Shown: positions 8,089 to 15,791 of the stretch, in pieces
How the letters are laid out: each line of letters starts with the position of its first letter
Position numbering within the stretch: position 1 is the stretch's first letter
Assembly (NCBI GenBank): GCA_028290765.1
Contig: JAQGJF010000225.1
Coordinates: 1 to 19,039, forward strand
Length of the DNA stretch: 19,039 nt
Reading direction: 5' to 3'
Origin: Tardiphaga sp.
Lineage (GTDB): Bacteria; Pseudomonadota; Alphaproteobacteria; Rhizobiales; Xanthobacteraceae
Translations under genes and position numbers: made by a program
Notes under the pieces: model-generated
The model's database searches: none
Told to the model about the DNA's origin: nothing
What the model saw: only the letters and a program-made list of their open reading frames with translations

Positions 8089-8946
8089 TCAGCCCTTTAC
8101 GGCGCCGAGCGACAGGCCCTGGACCAGCCAGCGCTGGGCGTAGAGAGCGAGCAGCAAGGTTGGCGTCACGGAGAGCACGATGGCGGCGGCGACCTGACCA
8201 TACTGGATGCCGGAAGCCGTGACGAAGGCCAACGCGCCGACCGTGACCGGCTGCTTGTCGGCCGAGGCAAGGATCAGCGCGAAAACGAAATTATTCCAGC
8301 AGAAAATAAAGGACAACAGGCCCGCGGCGGCGATTCCCGGCCCGGCGAGCGGCACCGCGATCTTGAAGAACGTCCTGGTCCAGGAATGGCCCGCGACGCG
8401 ATAGGCGTTTTCGATGTCGGGCGAGATGTCCTCGAAATAGCCGCGCACGATCCAAAGGATCAGCGGCAGGGCGACCAGTTGATAGACCCAGATCAGCCCG
8501 ACATAGGTGTCGACCAGTCCCATATCCTGAAAATACAGCGACAGCGGCAGCAGAACCAGCAGCGGTGGAGCGAAGCGGAAGGACAACAGCGTGAAGGCGA
8601 TGTCCTCGCTGAGCCGGAATTTGAACCGCGCGAAGGCGTAGGCCGCGGGGACTCCCAGGATCAAGGCCAGCACGACGGCGCATGTCGACAACAGCACACT
8701 GTTGCCGAGATTGCGCATGAAGGCGATGTCGAGCGTGCCGGCGCTGGTTATCAGCCGGCCGCTGATCAGCGCCTTGTAGTTGTCGAGCGTCGGGACAAAC
8801 GTCAGGCTCGGCGGGATCCGCAAAATCTGGTCATTGCTCTGGAACGACATCAGCAGAATCCAGAAGATCGGGAACAGGAAGAAAACGACGATCAGCGTCA
8901 GCAGTATGGCGCGAACGATCCGCTCGATGATGGAGGTGTGATTCAT
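8089..8946 (-). CDS. ABC transporter permease, MalG-type (285 aa)
   Basis: Inner-membrane permease of the carbohydrate uptake CUT1 type. About six hydrophobic segments are visible, the first at residues 11-33 (AILLTLIVVFFLFPIFWILL). The cytoplasmic coupling loop that docks on the ATPase is at 179-199: ENA, then Gly186, then IAVP, a variant of EAA-x3-G-x9-I-x-LP. Length fits the MalG/UgpE/GlpQ class. Its ATG at 8946 is preceded by a strong GGAGGA site immediately downstream of the other permease's stop, with a 12-base gap. It pairs with the upstream permease to form the transmembrane channel. Substrate specificity cannot be read from it. Confidence 0.9.
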   Translation of the reverse strand: MNHTSIIERIVRAILLTLIVVFFLFPIFWILLMSFQSNDQILRIPPSLTFVPTLDNYKALISGRLITSAGTLDIAFMRNLGNSVLLSTCAVVLALILGVPAAYAFARFKFRLSEDIAFTLLSFRFAPPLLVLLPLSLYFQDMGLVDTYVGLIWVYQLVALPLILWIVRGYFEDISPDIENAYRVAGHSWTRTFFKIAVPLAGPGIAAAGLLSFIFCWNNFVFALILASADKQPVTVGALAFVTASGIQYGQVAAAIVLSVTPTLLLALYAQRWLVQGLSLGAVKG

Positions 8947-8958
8947 GGTCAGTCCTCC

Positions 8959-9882
8959 TCACGCGGTCGCGTGGCTGCGCTCGCGCAGACGCAGCCAATG
9001 CTTGATGAAAATGTTCGACAGGACATAGGTAATGGCCCAGAGAACGACGAGCAGCGCCGCCGATTTGCCGACGTTGGTGTATTGGTAGAATTCGAGATAG
9101 GCGCGCACCTGAAACACCAGCAGCGTGTTGCCGGGGCCGCCTTGCGTCATGGCGTAGATGATGTCGAATTGCTGAATGGCGTCGAGCAGCCGGAACAGGC
9201 TGGCGGTGATGATATAGGGCGACAGCATCGGCAGCGTGATCCGAAAAAACACGAACAGCCGGGGAACGCCATCCAGCGCGGCGGCTTCGAACGGCTGCTG
9301 CGGCAGCGATCGCAATCCCGCCAACAGCAGCACCATGATGAAGGGCGTGTAGACCCAGACATCGACCAGAACGACCGTGAACAGCGCCGAAGAAGGACTG
9401 GATGCCCACCTGAAATCGGAAACGCCGGCGAGGCTGACCAGATAGGACAGAATGCCGAAATTCGGATTGGTCATCAGTTTCCACATCAATGCCGCGATGG
9501 CCGGCGCGGTCATCAGGGGAAGCAGCAGCAGCACCGAGATCAGGTTGTTGATGCGGGTCTGCCGTTGCAGCAGCAGCGCGATGGCCAGCCCGAGCAGCAG
9601 TTCCACGCCGACGGTAATGGCGGTGTAGCGCAGCGAAATGCTGACGGTGTTCCAGAATTCGGGATCCCACAACAGGTTGGTATAGTTGCCGAACCAGATG
9701 AAACCCTTGAGGGCAGGCAGGTTGAGGCGGAAGCGCAGGGTCGAATAATACAGAGCGGTCACGAATGGAATCAGGATGCCGACGCAAACCAGCAAGGCCG
9801 GGAGGCTGAGCAGATAGGGGAGCCATTCGATCGACCGGCGGCGCGGAACCACGACGAAATCGTTGACCGGCTGTGACGTCAT
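8959..9882 (-). CDS. ABC transporter permease, MalF-type (307 aa)
   Basis: Inner-membrane permease of the CUT1 type, and partner of the permease that follows it. The first membrane segment is near residues 21-45. The EAA coupling loop is well conserved: EAA at 199-201, Gly205 and I-x-LP at 215-218. After this loop the block YAMTQGGPGNTL is typical of sugar permeases of this class. I chose the ATG at 9882 because GGAGG stands about 7 bases upstream and the protein then begins with a short charged N-terminus before the first helix; the frame stays open further up but without family similarity. A 74-base gap containing a perfect hairpin separates it from the binding-protein gene. Confidence 0.9.
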   Translation of the reverse strand: MTSQPVNDFVVVPRRRSIEWLPYLLSLPALLVCVGILIPFVTALYYSTLRFRLNLPALKGFIWFGNYTNLLWDPEFWNTVSISLRYTAITVGVELLLGLAIALLLQRQTRINNLISVLLLLPLMTAPAIAALMWKLMTNPNFGILSYLVSLAGVSDFRWASSPSSALFTVVLVDVWVYTPFIMVLLLAGLRSLPQQPFEAAALDGVPRLFVFFRITLPMLSPYIITASLFRLLDAIQQFDIIYAMTQGGPGNTLLVFQVRAYLEFYQYTNVGKSAALLVVLWAITYVLSNIFIKHWLRLRERSHATA

Positions 9883-9895
9883 GGAGAGCCTCCAG

Positions 9896-9919
9896 CGCCC
9901 GACCCTGGCGGGTCGGGCG
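9896..9919 (-). other. Perfect intercistronic hairpin between binding-protein and permease genes
   Basis: CGCCCGACCC and its exact reverse complement are separated by a four-base loop, giving a 10-bp GC-rich stem. It sits 37 bases past the binding-protein stop and ends directly before the GGAGG of the permease. There is no run of U after it, so a full intrinsic terminator is unlikely. Hairpins in this place often protect the 3' end of the binding-protein part of the transcript and raise its level relative to the membrane parts (known for maltose-type operons; inferred here). It could also limit ribosome access to the permease start. Confidence 0.7.
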
Positions 9920-9956
9920 GAGCGAATGGGTCCGAATGCGAGAAGCCGAAGATCAC

Positions 9957-11399
9957 CTAGCCGAGGCCGGATTCCCGCAACTGCTTGTCGATGCTTGCAG
10001 CGAGCTGATCGAGACCTTCGTCGACCGGGACCTCTTTGGCCACCATCTTCTGCAGCGTTTCGGCCCACAGGGTCGTGACGTCGAAGAACAGCGGTTGCGC
10101 GGTGAAATAGATCTTCGCGCCCGGCGCGGAGACGTCGTGCTGCTCCAGATAACCGGGATAGGACTTGGCGATCCGATCGCGGAATTCCTGGTCCTTCCAG
10201 ACCGAGGCGCGAACCGGATTGACGAAATCCATTTTGCGCGCGCCGAACAGGTCATGCTCGACCGAGGTTGCCCACTGCATGAACTTCCAGGCGGCATCCT
10301 TTTTCTTGGAAAAGCTCGACATCGCCAATGACCAGATCCAGACGTTTGGCGTTGGCGCCGTCGCCGCCGGATTGGCCGCAAACGCCGCATAGCCGAGGTT
10401 GCCTTTTTCCTTGTTGTCGCCGCCGTTTTCGAAATAGCCCAGAATGTCGGCATCGAAGATCATCGCCGACGCGCCGGCGCCGAGATCGGTCCCGACCTGA
10501 TACCAGGTGTAAGTCGACCAGTTCTTCGGGCCCGATTCCTGGATCATCTGCACCCATTGCTTATGAAACGCCTTCGAGCCGGCGGTGTTCATCGCCGCCT
10601 TCAGTTTTCCGCCCTTGTCGACCGTCAGGTCCTTCTCGCCGAAATTGGCATAGCCGGAAAGGAATCCGGGGTGGATGGTCGCCCAGGAGCGCGAGCCGCG
10701 CACGCCAACGCCGTACGCTCCGCCAAGATCCTTGGTCAGCTTCGCGGCCGTCGCCGACAGTTCGGCAAGGTTCTTCGGCACGCTCACCTTGGCCTTGTCG
10801 AACATTTTGCGGTTGTAGGTCAGATTGTTCAACTCATAGCCCCAGGGAATGCACCATTGCTTGGCATCCGCAGATCCCAATGCGCCACCGGGGACGCCAT
10901 TCCAGGCGGTGGAGGAGCGCAGACCCGGAAGTACGTCGTCCCAGGCGAAGTTCGGATTGGTCTTCTTCGGGTCCTTGATGTACTCGTTGAGGTCGACCAC
11001 CCATCCCGCCGGACCGTAGGTCCAGGTCATGTAAGCGCCGGTCATGAAAGCATCGTACTGATCGGATTTCGATGACAGTGCGGCGGTGACCTTGTCGAAA
11101 TAGACGTCTTCCGGGAAGACGTCGTAACTGATCGCGATGCCCGTCAGCTTTTTGAAGTTCTCGATGTCGGCGATCATTGCGTCGGCATAGGGATGCTTGT
11201 TGAGCAGCAGCTTGATGGCAGTGCCCTTCTGCGCCTGCCAGTCGTAGTCGGCAGCCATGGCGTCAGTGGCGCTGGCACCGAGCAGAAAGTTTGCGCCGGC
11301 AGCCGTTACTCCCAGTTGGGCGGCTCCCCGCATGAGGTCGCGGCGGCTGACGCGACCAGCCGTGTAGGCGTCAAAGAGATCCTTGATCCTGTCCGTCAT
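9957..11399 (-). CDS. Extracellular solute-binding protein, family 1, Tat-exported (480 aa)
   Basis: Periplasmic binding protein that delivers the substrate to the importer. The N-terminus has a twin-arginine signal: SRRDLM at 18-23, a mildly hydrophobic stretch (25-45) and a likely cleavage site after DAMA (residue 49). This implies the protein is folded before export. The mature part is rich in aromatic residues and has the layout of family 1 sugar-binding proteins, including the late block AWKFMQWATS. At 480 residues it is longer than maltose-type proteins (about 400) and nearer the larger polyol or glycerol binders. The ATG at 11399 has a GGGAG site about 8 bases upstream, which lies inside the end of the regulator gene. 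Ligand unknown. Confidence 0.9.
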   Translation of the reverse strand: MTDRIKDLFDAYTAGRVSRRDLMRGAAQLGVTAAGANFLLGASATDAMAADYDWQAQKGTAIKLLLNKHPYADAMIADIENFKKLTGIAISYDVFPEDVYFDKVTAALSSKSDQYDAFMTGAYMTWTYGPAGWVVDLNEYIKDPKKTNPNFAWDDVLPGLRSSTAWNGVPGGALGSADAKQWCIPWGYELNNLTYNRKMFDKAKVSVPKNLAELSATAAKLTKDLGGAYGVGVRGSRSWATIHPGFLSGYANFGEKDLTVDKGGKLKAAMNTAGSKAFHKQWVQMIQESGPKNWSTYTWYQVGTDLGAGASAMIFDADILGYFENGGDNKEKGNLGYAAFAANPAATAPTPNVWIWSLAMSSFSKKKDAAWKFMQWATSVEHDLFGARKMDFVNPVRASVWKDQEFRDRIAKSYPGYLEQHDVSAPGAKIYFTAQPLFFDVTTLWAETLQKMVAKEVPVDEGLDQLAASIDKQLRESGLG

Positions 11400-12426
11400 G
11401 TTTCACTCCCTTGACTTTTCCATTGGATTTTACGCGACGGCTTGTGCCGTTCTTTTTGTCATCCATGATCCCGGGGTCGTCTGTTACCAGACACCGCGCG
11501 GTGAGTTCGTCGGTGATAAGTCCTTTCAGCAATCCGCTTGCCAGCGCGGCGCGGATGGCCGCGACCTTGCCCGGTCCGCCGGCGATCGCCACGATGTTGC
11601 GGCCGCGCAAATCTTCCGGGGCTAAGGAAATCGAACGACCGGAAAGTTCGGTTTCGATGATGTTTCCGCGCGCGTCGAAGAAGTGGCCGAGCATCTCGCC
11701 GGCGACGCCGACGCGCTCGAGTTCGGCGACTTCATCCGGCCGGATCATGCCGACCTGTACCAATGATCCGCTTGGCCGGGCTTCGCCGATGCCGACCAGC
11801 ATCAGATCTGCTTGCCGCGCCAGATCGAACACGGCGGAAATTCCCAATTGTGCGAGCAGGACGGCGCGGTCGGCCGCGCTGTTGGCGTAAAGCGGCACCG
11901 GCATCAGATACGCTTCACTGCCGGTTCGTTCGGCAATGAGATGGATGACGTCGAAGGGACTTGCCGAAAATTTTCGTGTCAACCCGCCAAGCAGTGAGAC
12001 GAACTTGACCTCCGAAGTCGGCATGGTGGGAAGGTGGCGCACGACGGCGGCAAGCGTGCGTCCATGGCCGATGCCGACGATCTGCCCCGGATTACGCTGC
12101 AGCAGCGCGTGCAAATAGCTCGCGCCCGCGAATGCGAGCGCCTTGAGCGGCAATCCAGGCTCGCCGAGATCGGGAGCAACCTGTGCGGTTTCGAGATTGA
12201 AGCGCGCCTTGAGCGCCTCTTCGAACTGCATGCATTCGGCGACTGCGCCGTCGACAAAAATACGGATCAGTCCATCGCGGCCCGCGCGCGCAATCAGGCG
12301 ATGCGCCTTCATGGCGGGAATGTTGAGACGCTCGGCGACCTCGCCCTGGGTCAGGCCGCCGGCGTAGTGAAGCCAAGCGGCCCGCGAGGCGAGACTGGCG
12401 TCGTCGTCAAACGGGGGAGAAGACAT
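11371..12426 (-). CDS. SorC/DeoR-family sugar-binding transcriptional regulator, EryD-like (351 aa)
   Basis: An N-terminal helix-turn-helix (residues 15-50, with LTQGEVAERLNIP) is followed by a SorC-type effector-binding domain, recognisable from GIGHGRTLAAVV and ITDELTAR. SorC regulators bind phosphorylated sugars; EryD, the erythritol repressor, and LsrR are examples. It heads the operon and probably represses it until a phosphorylated intermediate accumulates (inference). The ATG at 12426 gives a leader consistent with the candidate promoter; an in-frame TTG at 12456 and GTGs between are alternatives. The C-terminus carries an unusual Lys/Arg-rich tail of about 28 residues after the conserved domain, and its last 29 bases overlap the start of the binding-protein gene. 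Confidence 0.85.
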   Translation of the reverse strand: MSSPPFDDDASLASRAAWLHYAGGLTQGEVAERLNIPAMKAHRLIARAGRDGLIRIFVDGAVAECMQFEEALKARFNLETAQVAPDLGEPGLPLKALAFAGASYLHALLQRNPGQIVGIGHGRTLAAVVRHLPTMPTSEVKFVSLLGGLTRKFSASPFDVIHLIAERTGSEAYLMPVPLYANSAADRAVLLAQLGISAVFDLARQADLMLVGIGEARPSGSLVQVGMIRPDEVAELERVGVAGEMLGHFFDARGNIIETELSGRSISLAPEDLRGRNIVAIAGGPGKVAAIRAALASGLLKGLITDELTARCLVTDDPGIMDDKKNGTSRRVKSNGKVKGVKHDGQDQGSL

Positions 12427-12473
12427 CTCGTTGCCGTCCACGCGCTCCACCTGCAATATTTTTCATTAGCTAC

Positions 12474-12502
12474 AAAATTTCACAGGGCCACCGGGTTGTC
12501 AA
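12474..12502 (-). promoter_or_regulatory. Candidate promoter of the regulator/polyol operon
   Basis: On the minus strand a perfect TTGACA (12497-12502) is followed after 17 bases by an A/T-rich hexamer AATTTT (12474-12479) in an otherwise GC-rich region. The -10 match is weak. The A/T-rich segment from about 12457 to 12482 contains loosely symmetric TTTTG/GAAAA blocks around TAGCTA and could hold the operator of the SorC-type regulator. A start near 12467 would leave a leader of about 40 bases before the ATG at 12426, and almost none before the TTG at 12456. Confidence 0.35.
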
Positions 12503-12578
12503 TCGGCTTTTGGCGCGCGATCGCCGCGCGACGTCTGATTTCGTCTCTGAAGGAAGGGCGGTCTGGTCGGAAATGAGC

Positions 12579-12597
12579 GCCGCGTGTTCCCCGCGGC
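12579..12597 (-). terminator. Possible weak terminator after the small exported-protein gene
   Basis: GCCGCG and CGCGGC form a perfect 6-bp GC stem around a 7-base loop, 17 bases past the stop of the small exported-protein gene. It is not followed by a clear U run, so termination would be weak or need another factor. Confidence 0.3.
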
Positions 12598-12613
12598 AGC
12601 GCCATTCGGCAGC

Positions 12614-13060
12614 TCAATTGCGGTATTGAGCCAGGAACGACCGCAAGGAATCGTGGGTGCTTTCGACGTCGGCGATCACCCAGCCGTCTGGCCCGTTGAC
12701 GACCAGGAAGTTGAGCGAGATGGCGCGTTCGTTGTTGCGAAACGCGACCGCGACATGGGTATTGTCGAATTGCTTGCGGGTGATGGCGACGGAAATGGCA
12801 CCGAGCTTCCAGGACGTCGATTGGACCAGAAAATCATAGGGCGGTTTGGCCGCCGACCAGTCCTTCTGCAGGGTCTGATCGAAAAATTGCCGTGCGGTCT
12901 CGGTATCATGCGGCAGACCGCTGGAGAGACCGGGTGATCCATTGCCGTAATAGGCATAGACGTTTCTGACCAGGGATTCCGGCGACCGGAACCCGGCCTC
13001 AAGTCGCGCGCCCGCGAGGCCGGTCACAAGGATGAAGATTGCAAGGCCGAGCTTCGCCAT
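12614..13060 (-). CDS. Small exported protein of unknown function (148 aa)
   Basis: I do not recognise this with certainty. The N-terminus is a signal peptide (Lys3, hydrophobic 4-18, probable cleavage after LEA at residue 22). The mature part of about 125 residues begins FRSPESLVRNVYAYYGNGS and ends in a mixed beta-strand region with NFLVVNGPDGWVIADVE, a layout seen in NTF2-like or DUF3828-type periplasmic proteins. No catalytic motif is visible. The ATG at 13060 has a GAGGG site 4-8 bases upstream. It is transcribed away from the ATP12 gene, leaving 78 bases for two divergent promoters. It also points toward the polyol operon, but a possible hairpin and the regulator's own promoter separate them, so it is probably an independent unit. 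Confidence 0.75.
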   Translation of the reverse strand: MAKLGLAIFILVTGLAGARLEAGFRSPESLVRNVYAYYGNGSPGLSSGLPHDTETARQFFDQTLQKDWSAAKPPYDFLVQSTSWKLGAISVAITRKQFDNTHVAVAFRNNERAISLNFLVVNGPDGWVIADVESTHDSLRSFLAQYRN

Positions 13061-13138
13061 TCGCCCTCGCTCTTATCATATCCTTGGCGTAAATCTCCTG
13101 GGCGAAACTGTCCCTGAAGATGCGAGACCCGAGCCATC

Positions 13139-13924
13139 ATGCGTGAGCTGTTTGACGAAGTGTTTGGACAGTCGTCGCTCGACCCGGAAGAGGCGGTGCG
13201 ACAATCGACCCGTGGGCCGCAGCGCAAGCGCTTTTATAAGGCCGCAGGCGTTGCCCCGGGACCCGACGGGTTCGCGATCACGCTCGACGACAAGCCGGTG
13301 CGCACCCCTTCGCGCCGCCCGCTGGTGGCGCCGACCGCCGACATCGCCGAGGCGATGGCCGCGGAATGGGCCGCTCAAAAGGACATCATCAATCCCATGA
13401 CCATGCCGCTGACGCGGCTGGCCAACAGCGTCATCGATGCCGTGACGGAGCGCGTCGGAGCCGTCGCCGACGACGTCGCCAAATATTTCGAAACCGATTT
13501 GCTGTTCTATCGCGCCGGCCATCCCGAAGCCCTGGTCGAGCGGGAAGCCCGGCATTGGGACCCGGTGCTGTTCTGGGCCGCGCAAACGCTGGGCGCGCAT
13601 TTCATATTGGCGCAGGGAATCGTGCATGTGCGCCAGCCCGAGCAGGCCGTCGCCGCGGCGCGGGCCGCGCTGCCAGGTGAGCCCTGGTCGATTGCCGCTC
13701 TCCATATCGTGACGACGCTGACCGGCTCCGCACTGCTGGCGCTGGCGCTGCTGCACGGTTTCCTCGACGAGGATCAAGTGTGGAGTGCGGCTTACGTCGA
13801 CGAGGACTGGAACAGCGAACAATGGGGCGTCGACGGCGAGGTGGCGGCCCGCCGCGCCGCCCGGCTGGTCGATTTCAAGGCCGCTGCATGGGTCCTGAAG
13901 ACGCTCAGTCCGCCTGCCGGTTAA
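13139..13924 (+). CDS. ATP12-family F1-ATPase assembly chaperone (261 aa)
   Basis: Matches the ATP12 chaperone family found in alphaproteobacteria and mitochondria. Typical blocks are RKRFYKAAGV (29-38), LDDKPVRTPSRRPL (49-62), the AAEWAAQ block (74-80), NPMTMPLTRLANSVID (85-100) and, near the C-terminus, DEDWNSEQWG. In mitochondria ATP12 binds free F1 alpha subunit and prevents its aggregation before F1 assembly; a similar role is expected in the cytoplasm here. Length is normal. The ATG at 13139 has only a weak GAG-type ribosome site but puts the start (MRELF) where family members begin. The gene stands alone with respect to ATP synthase genes and is followed 53 bases later by the FliK-like gene. 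Confidence 0.9.
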   Translation: MRELFDEVFGQSSLDPEEAVRQSTRGPQRKRFYKAAGVAPGPDGFAITLDDKPVRTPSRRPLVAPTADIAEAMAAEWAAQKDIINPMTMPLTRLANSVIDAVTERVGAVADDVAKYFETDLLFYRAGHPEALVEREARHWDPVLFWAAQTLGAHFILAQGIVHVRQPEQAVAAARAALPGEPWSIAALHIVTTLTGSALLALALLHGFLDEDQVWSAAYVDEDWNSEQWGVDGEVAARRAARLVDFKAAAWVLKTLSPPAG

Positions 13925-13977
13925 CGAGAGGTTAAGAACCCTCGATTAGCTTCATCCGGAACTTTCCGGTGAAGTCC

Positions 13978-15765
13978 ATGTCGATCGTCGTCAATCAGAA
14001 CGTTCCGGTTATCGCCGCGCAAGGCGTGACGGCGGATGTCGTTCTGCAGCCGGGCAGCGTGGTCAACGCCCGCGTGCTCCAGATCCTCGGCAATGACCAG
14101 GTCCGGATCGCGATCGGCGGCCAGTCGCTCGACGTCCAGTCGCAAATCCCGCTGCAAGCCGGCCAGACCCTGCAACTGGCGGTCTCGCAGACCGACAGCG
14201 GGATCAGGCTCGCGGTGGTCAACCCGCAAAACGGGGCGTCCGCCGGCCAGGGTGTCAACGGTTCCGCCGGTGCCGCGGCTGCGTTCGACCAGGTCACTTT
14301 GGCGCCCGACGCCGCGGTCCGGATCGCGGCCCAGACCGCATCCGCGGTTCCTCCGGCCAATCAACTCACCCCGCAGGAAGCGCTCGCGGTATCGACGGCG
14401 GCGCAGATCGCCGCGACCCAGCAGACCAGCCTGGCGCCGCTGTTTGCCAATCTCGACGTCGCCGCCGGACTGACCGGCCTGCCGCCGCAGGTCCAGCAGG
14501 CGGTGGCGCAGTTGCTGGCGCAGCGGACCGGCCTCGATCAAAACCTGACCGGCAAAGACGTCAAACAGGCGTTCCAGAATTCCGGCCTGTTCCTGGAGGC
14601 GCATCTGGCCTCGGGATCGGCGCCGTCGGCGGCGACGCCGGATCTCAAGGCCGCGCTGATCGTGTTGCGCCAGGTGCTGGCGACCTCGCTCGGTGGCGCG
14701 AGCGGAACGCCAGGCGCGGCGCCGCAGATCGTCATCGTGCCGCAGGGCGCGGCATCACCGGCCACGGTGGTGCCGCGGGATGGTGCGCCCGTTGTGGTGC
14801 TGGAGCAGGGGGCGCCGCCGATCATTCCCGGCACGTCGCGTTCCGCCCCCGAAACGCCGTCTACGGCCTCGCCCGCGCTGGTGCCCTTGCTGTCGCCGGA
14901 GACCGGCACGGCCGCCGCCTCGCTGCATGGCGCCGCGCTGCCCTTGATGGACGAGGTGTTCGACTTCAGCGTGGCAAAGCAGATCATCCCTCCGGCATCG
15001 ACCCCGGCCGATGCGGCGGCGCGCGCCGCCGCCAACACCGCCGGGCTGAGCCTGCTGCAGGAGACCCTGCAGGCCGGCCCGCTCAACGCGTCGGGGCTGA
15101 TGTTCGACGACGGCCTGATGCTCTCGCTGCTGCCGACCGTCACCGGAACCCGGACTTCGCGCGTCGACGACGCCGCTTTCGCGCGCACCAATCTGCCGCC
15201 GCCGCCGATCAACGGCGCCTTGCCGGCGGCGCAGCCCGTGATGCCGGCCACGCTGGTTTCGAATTCGCCGGTCGAGACGGCGATGCATCATCTGCTCGCC
15301 GATACCGACGGCGCCATTGCGCGGCAGTCCCTGCTGCAGGTGGCCTCGCTGCCCGACCGTGTCGATACCACCGTTCCGCGGCTGGACCCCGCCGCGCCGC
15401 GCTGGAATTTCGAACTTCCGTTTGCCACGCTGCAGGGCACTGCGGTGGCGCAGTTCGAGATTTCACGCGACGGCGCCGGCCAAGAGGTCGAAGCCGCCAA
15501 GCGGGTCTGGCGCGCGCGATTCTCGCTCGATATCGAGCCCGCCGGACCGGTTCACGCCCTGATTTCCCTGACCGGCGACAAGACTTCGGTGCGGATGTGG
15601 GCCGAGCGCCCGGCCACCGTCGCGCGGCTGCGCGCCGGCGCCGCGCAACTGAGCCAGGCGCTGGTTCGCGCCGAACTGCAGCCCGGCGATATCGTGATCG
15701 GGGAGGGCGCGCCGACACAACCCGCGCCGGCCTCCGCGGGGCATTTCCTGGATCGCGCATTATGA
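13978..15765 (+). CDS. FliK-like protein with C-terminal flagellar hook-length control domain (595 aa)
   Basis: A large Ala/Pro/Gln-rich protein. Residues 1-70 form a beta-rich segment ([20 protein letters not shown]), and the middle, about 80-460, is low complexity and probably extended. The C-terminal 120 residues match the FliK C-terminal (Flg_hook) domain: FELPFATLQ (478-486), then [21 protein letters not shown] and [17 protein letters not shown]. FliK measures hook length and signals FlhB to change export specificity. Here the gene is followed directly by a FlhB C-terminal-domain gene, joined by ATGA overlaps. I prefer the ATG at 13978, which has GGTGA five bases upstream; a GTG at 13969 is in frame but lies in that ribosome site. 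It may be a FliK paralogue rather than the main hook-length ruler. Confidence 0.8.
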   Translation: MSIVVNQNVPVIAAQGVTADVVLQPGSVVNARVLQILGNDQVRIAIGGQSLDVQSQIPLQAGQTLQLAVSQTDSGIRLAVVNPQNGASAGQGVNGSAGAAAAFDQVTLAPDAAVRIAAQTASAVPPANQLTPQEALAVSTAAQIAATQQTSLAPLFANLDVAAGLTGLPPQVQQAVAQLLAQRTGLDQNLTGKDVKQAFQNSGLFLEAHLASGSAPSAATPDLKAALIVLRQVLATSLGGASGTPGAAPQIVIVPQGAASPATVVPRDGAPVVVLEQGAPPIIPGTSRSAPETPSTASPALVPLLSPETGTAAASLHGAALPLMDEVFDFSVAKQIIPPASTPADAAARAAANTAGLSLLQETLQAGPLNASGLMFDDGLMLSLLPTVTGTRTSRVDDAAFARTNLPPPPINGALPAAQPVMPATLVSNSPVETAMHHLLADTDGAIARQSLLQVASLPDRVDTTVPRLDPAAPRWNFELPFATLQGTAVAQFEISRDGAGQEVEAAKRVWRARFSLDIEPAGPVHALISLTGDKTSVRMWAERPATVARLRAGAAQLSQALVRAELQPGDIVIGEGAPTQPAPASAGHFLDRAL

Positions 15766-15791
15766 TCGCAATCCCGGATCGCGCGCTATGA
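15762..15791 (+). other. Nine-codon mini-ORF bridging the FliK-like and FlhB-C genes
   Basis: The reading MIAIPDRAL starts in the ATGA that also holds the FliK-like stop, and ends in the ATGA that starts the FlhB-C gene. The FliK-like protein itself ends in DRAL, and GATCGCGC followed by ATGA occurs twice 26 bases apart. This looks like a tandem copy of the gene junction. The mini-ORF is unlikely to make a functional peptide but would keep ribosomes moving from one gene to the next, which is useful as no good ribosome site precedes the FlhB-C gene. Confidence 0.4.

Noticed and set aside
8386..9876. A 496-codon open frame on the plus strand, rich in Gln, Asp and Arg
   Set aside because: It lies exactly antisense to the two permease genes. 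Its composition is what the reverse complement of Leu- and Val-rich membrane helices gives in GC-rich DNA, and it has no recognisable domain.
13076..13822. Minus-strand open frame of 248 codons opposite the ATP12 gene
   Set aside because: The ATP12 gene is clearly coding on the plus strand; the opposite frame is Arg/Gly-rich without similarity.
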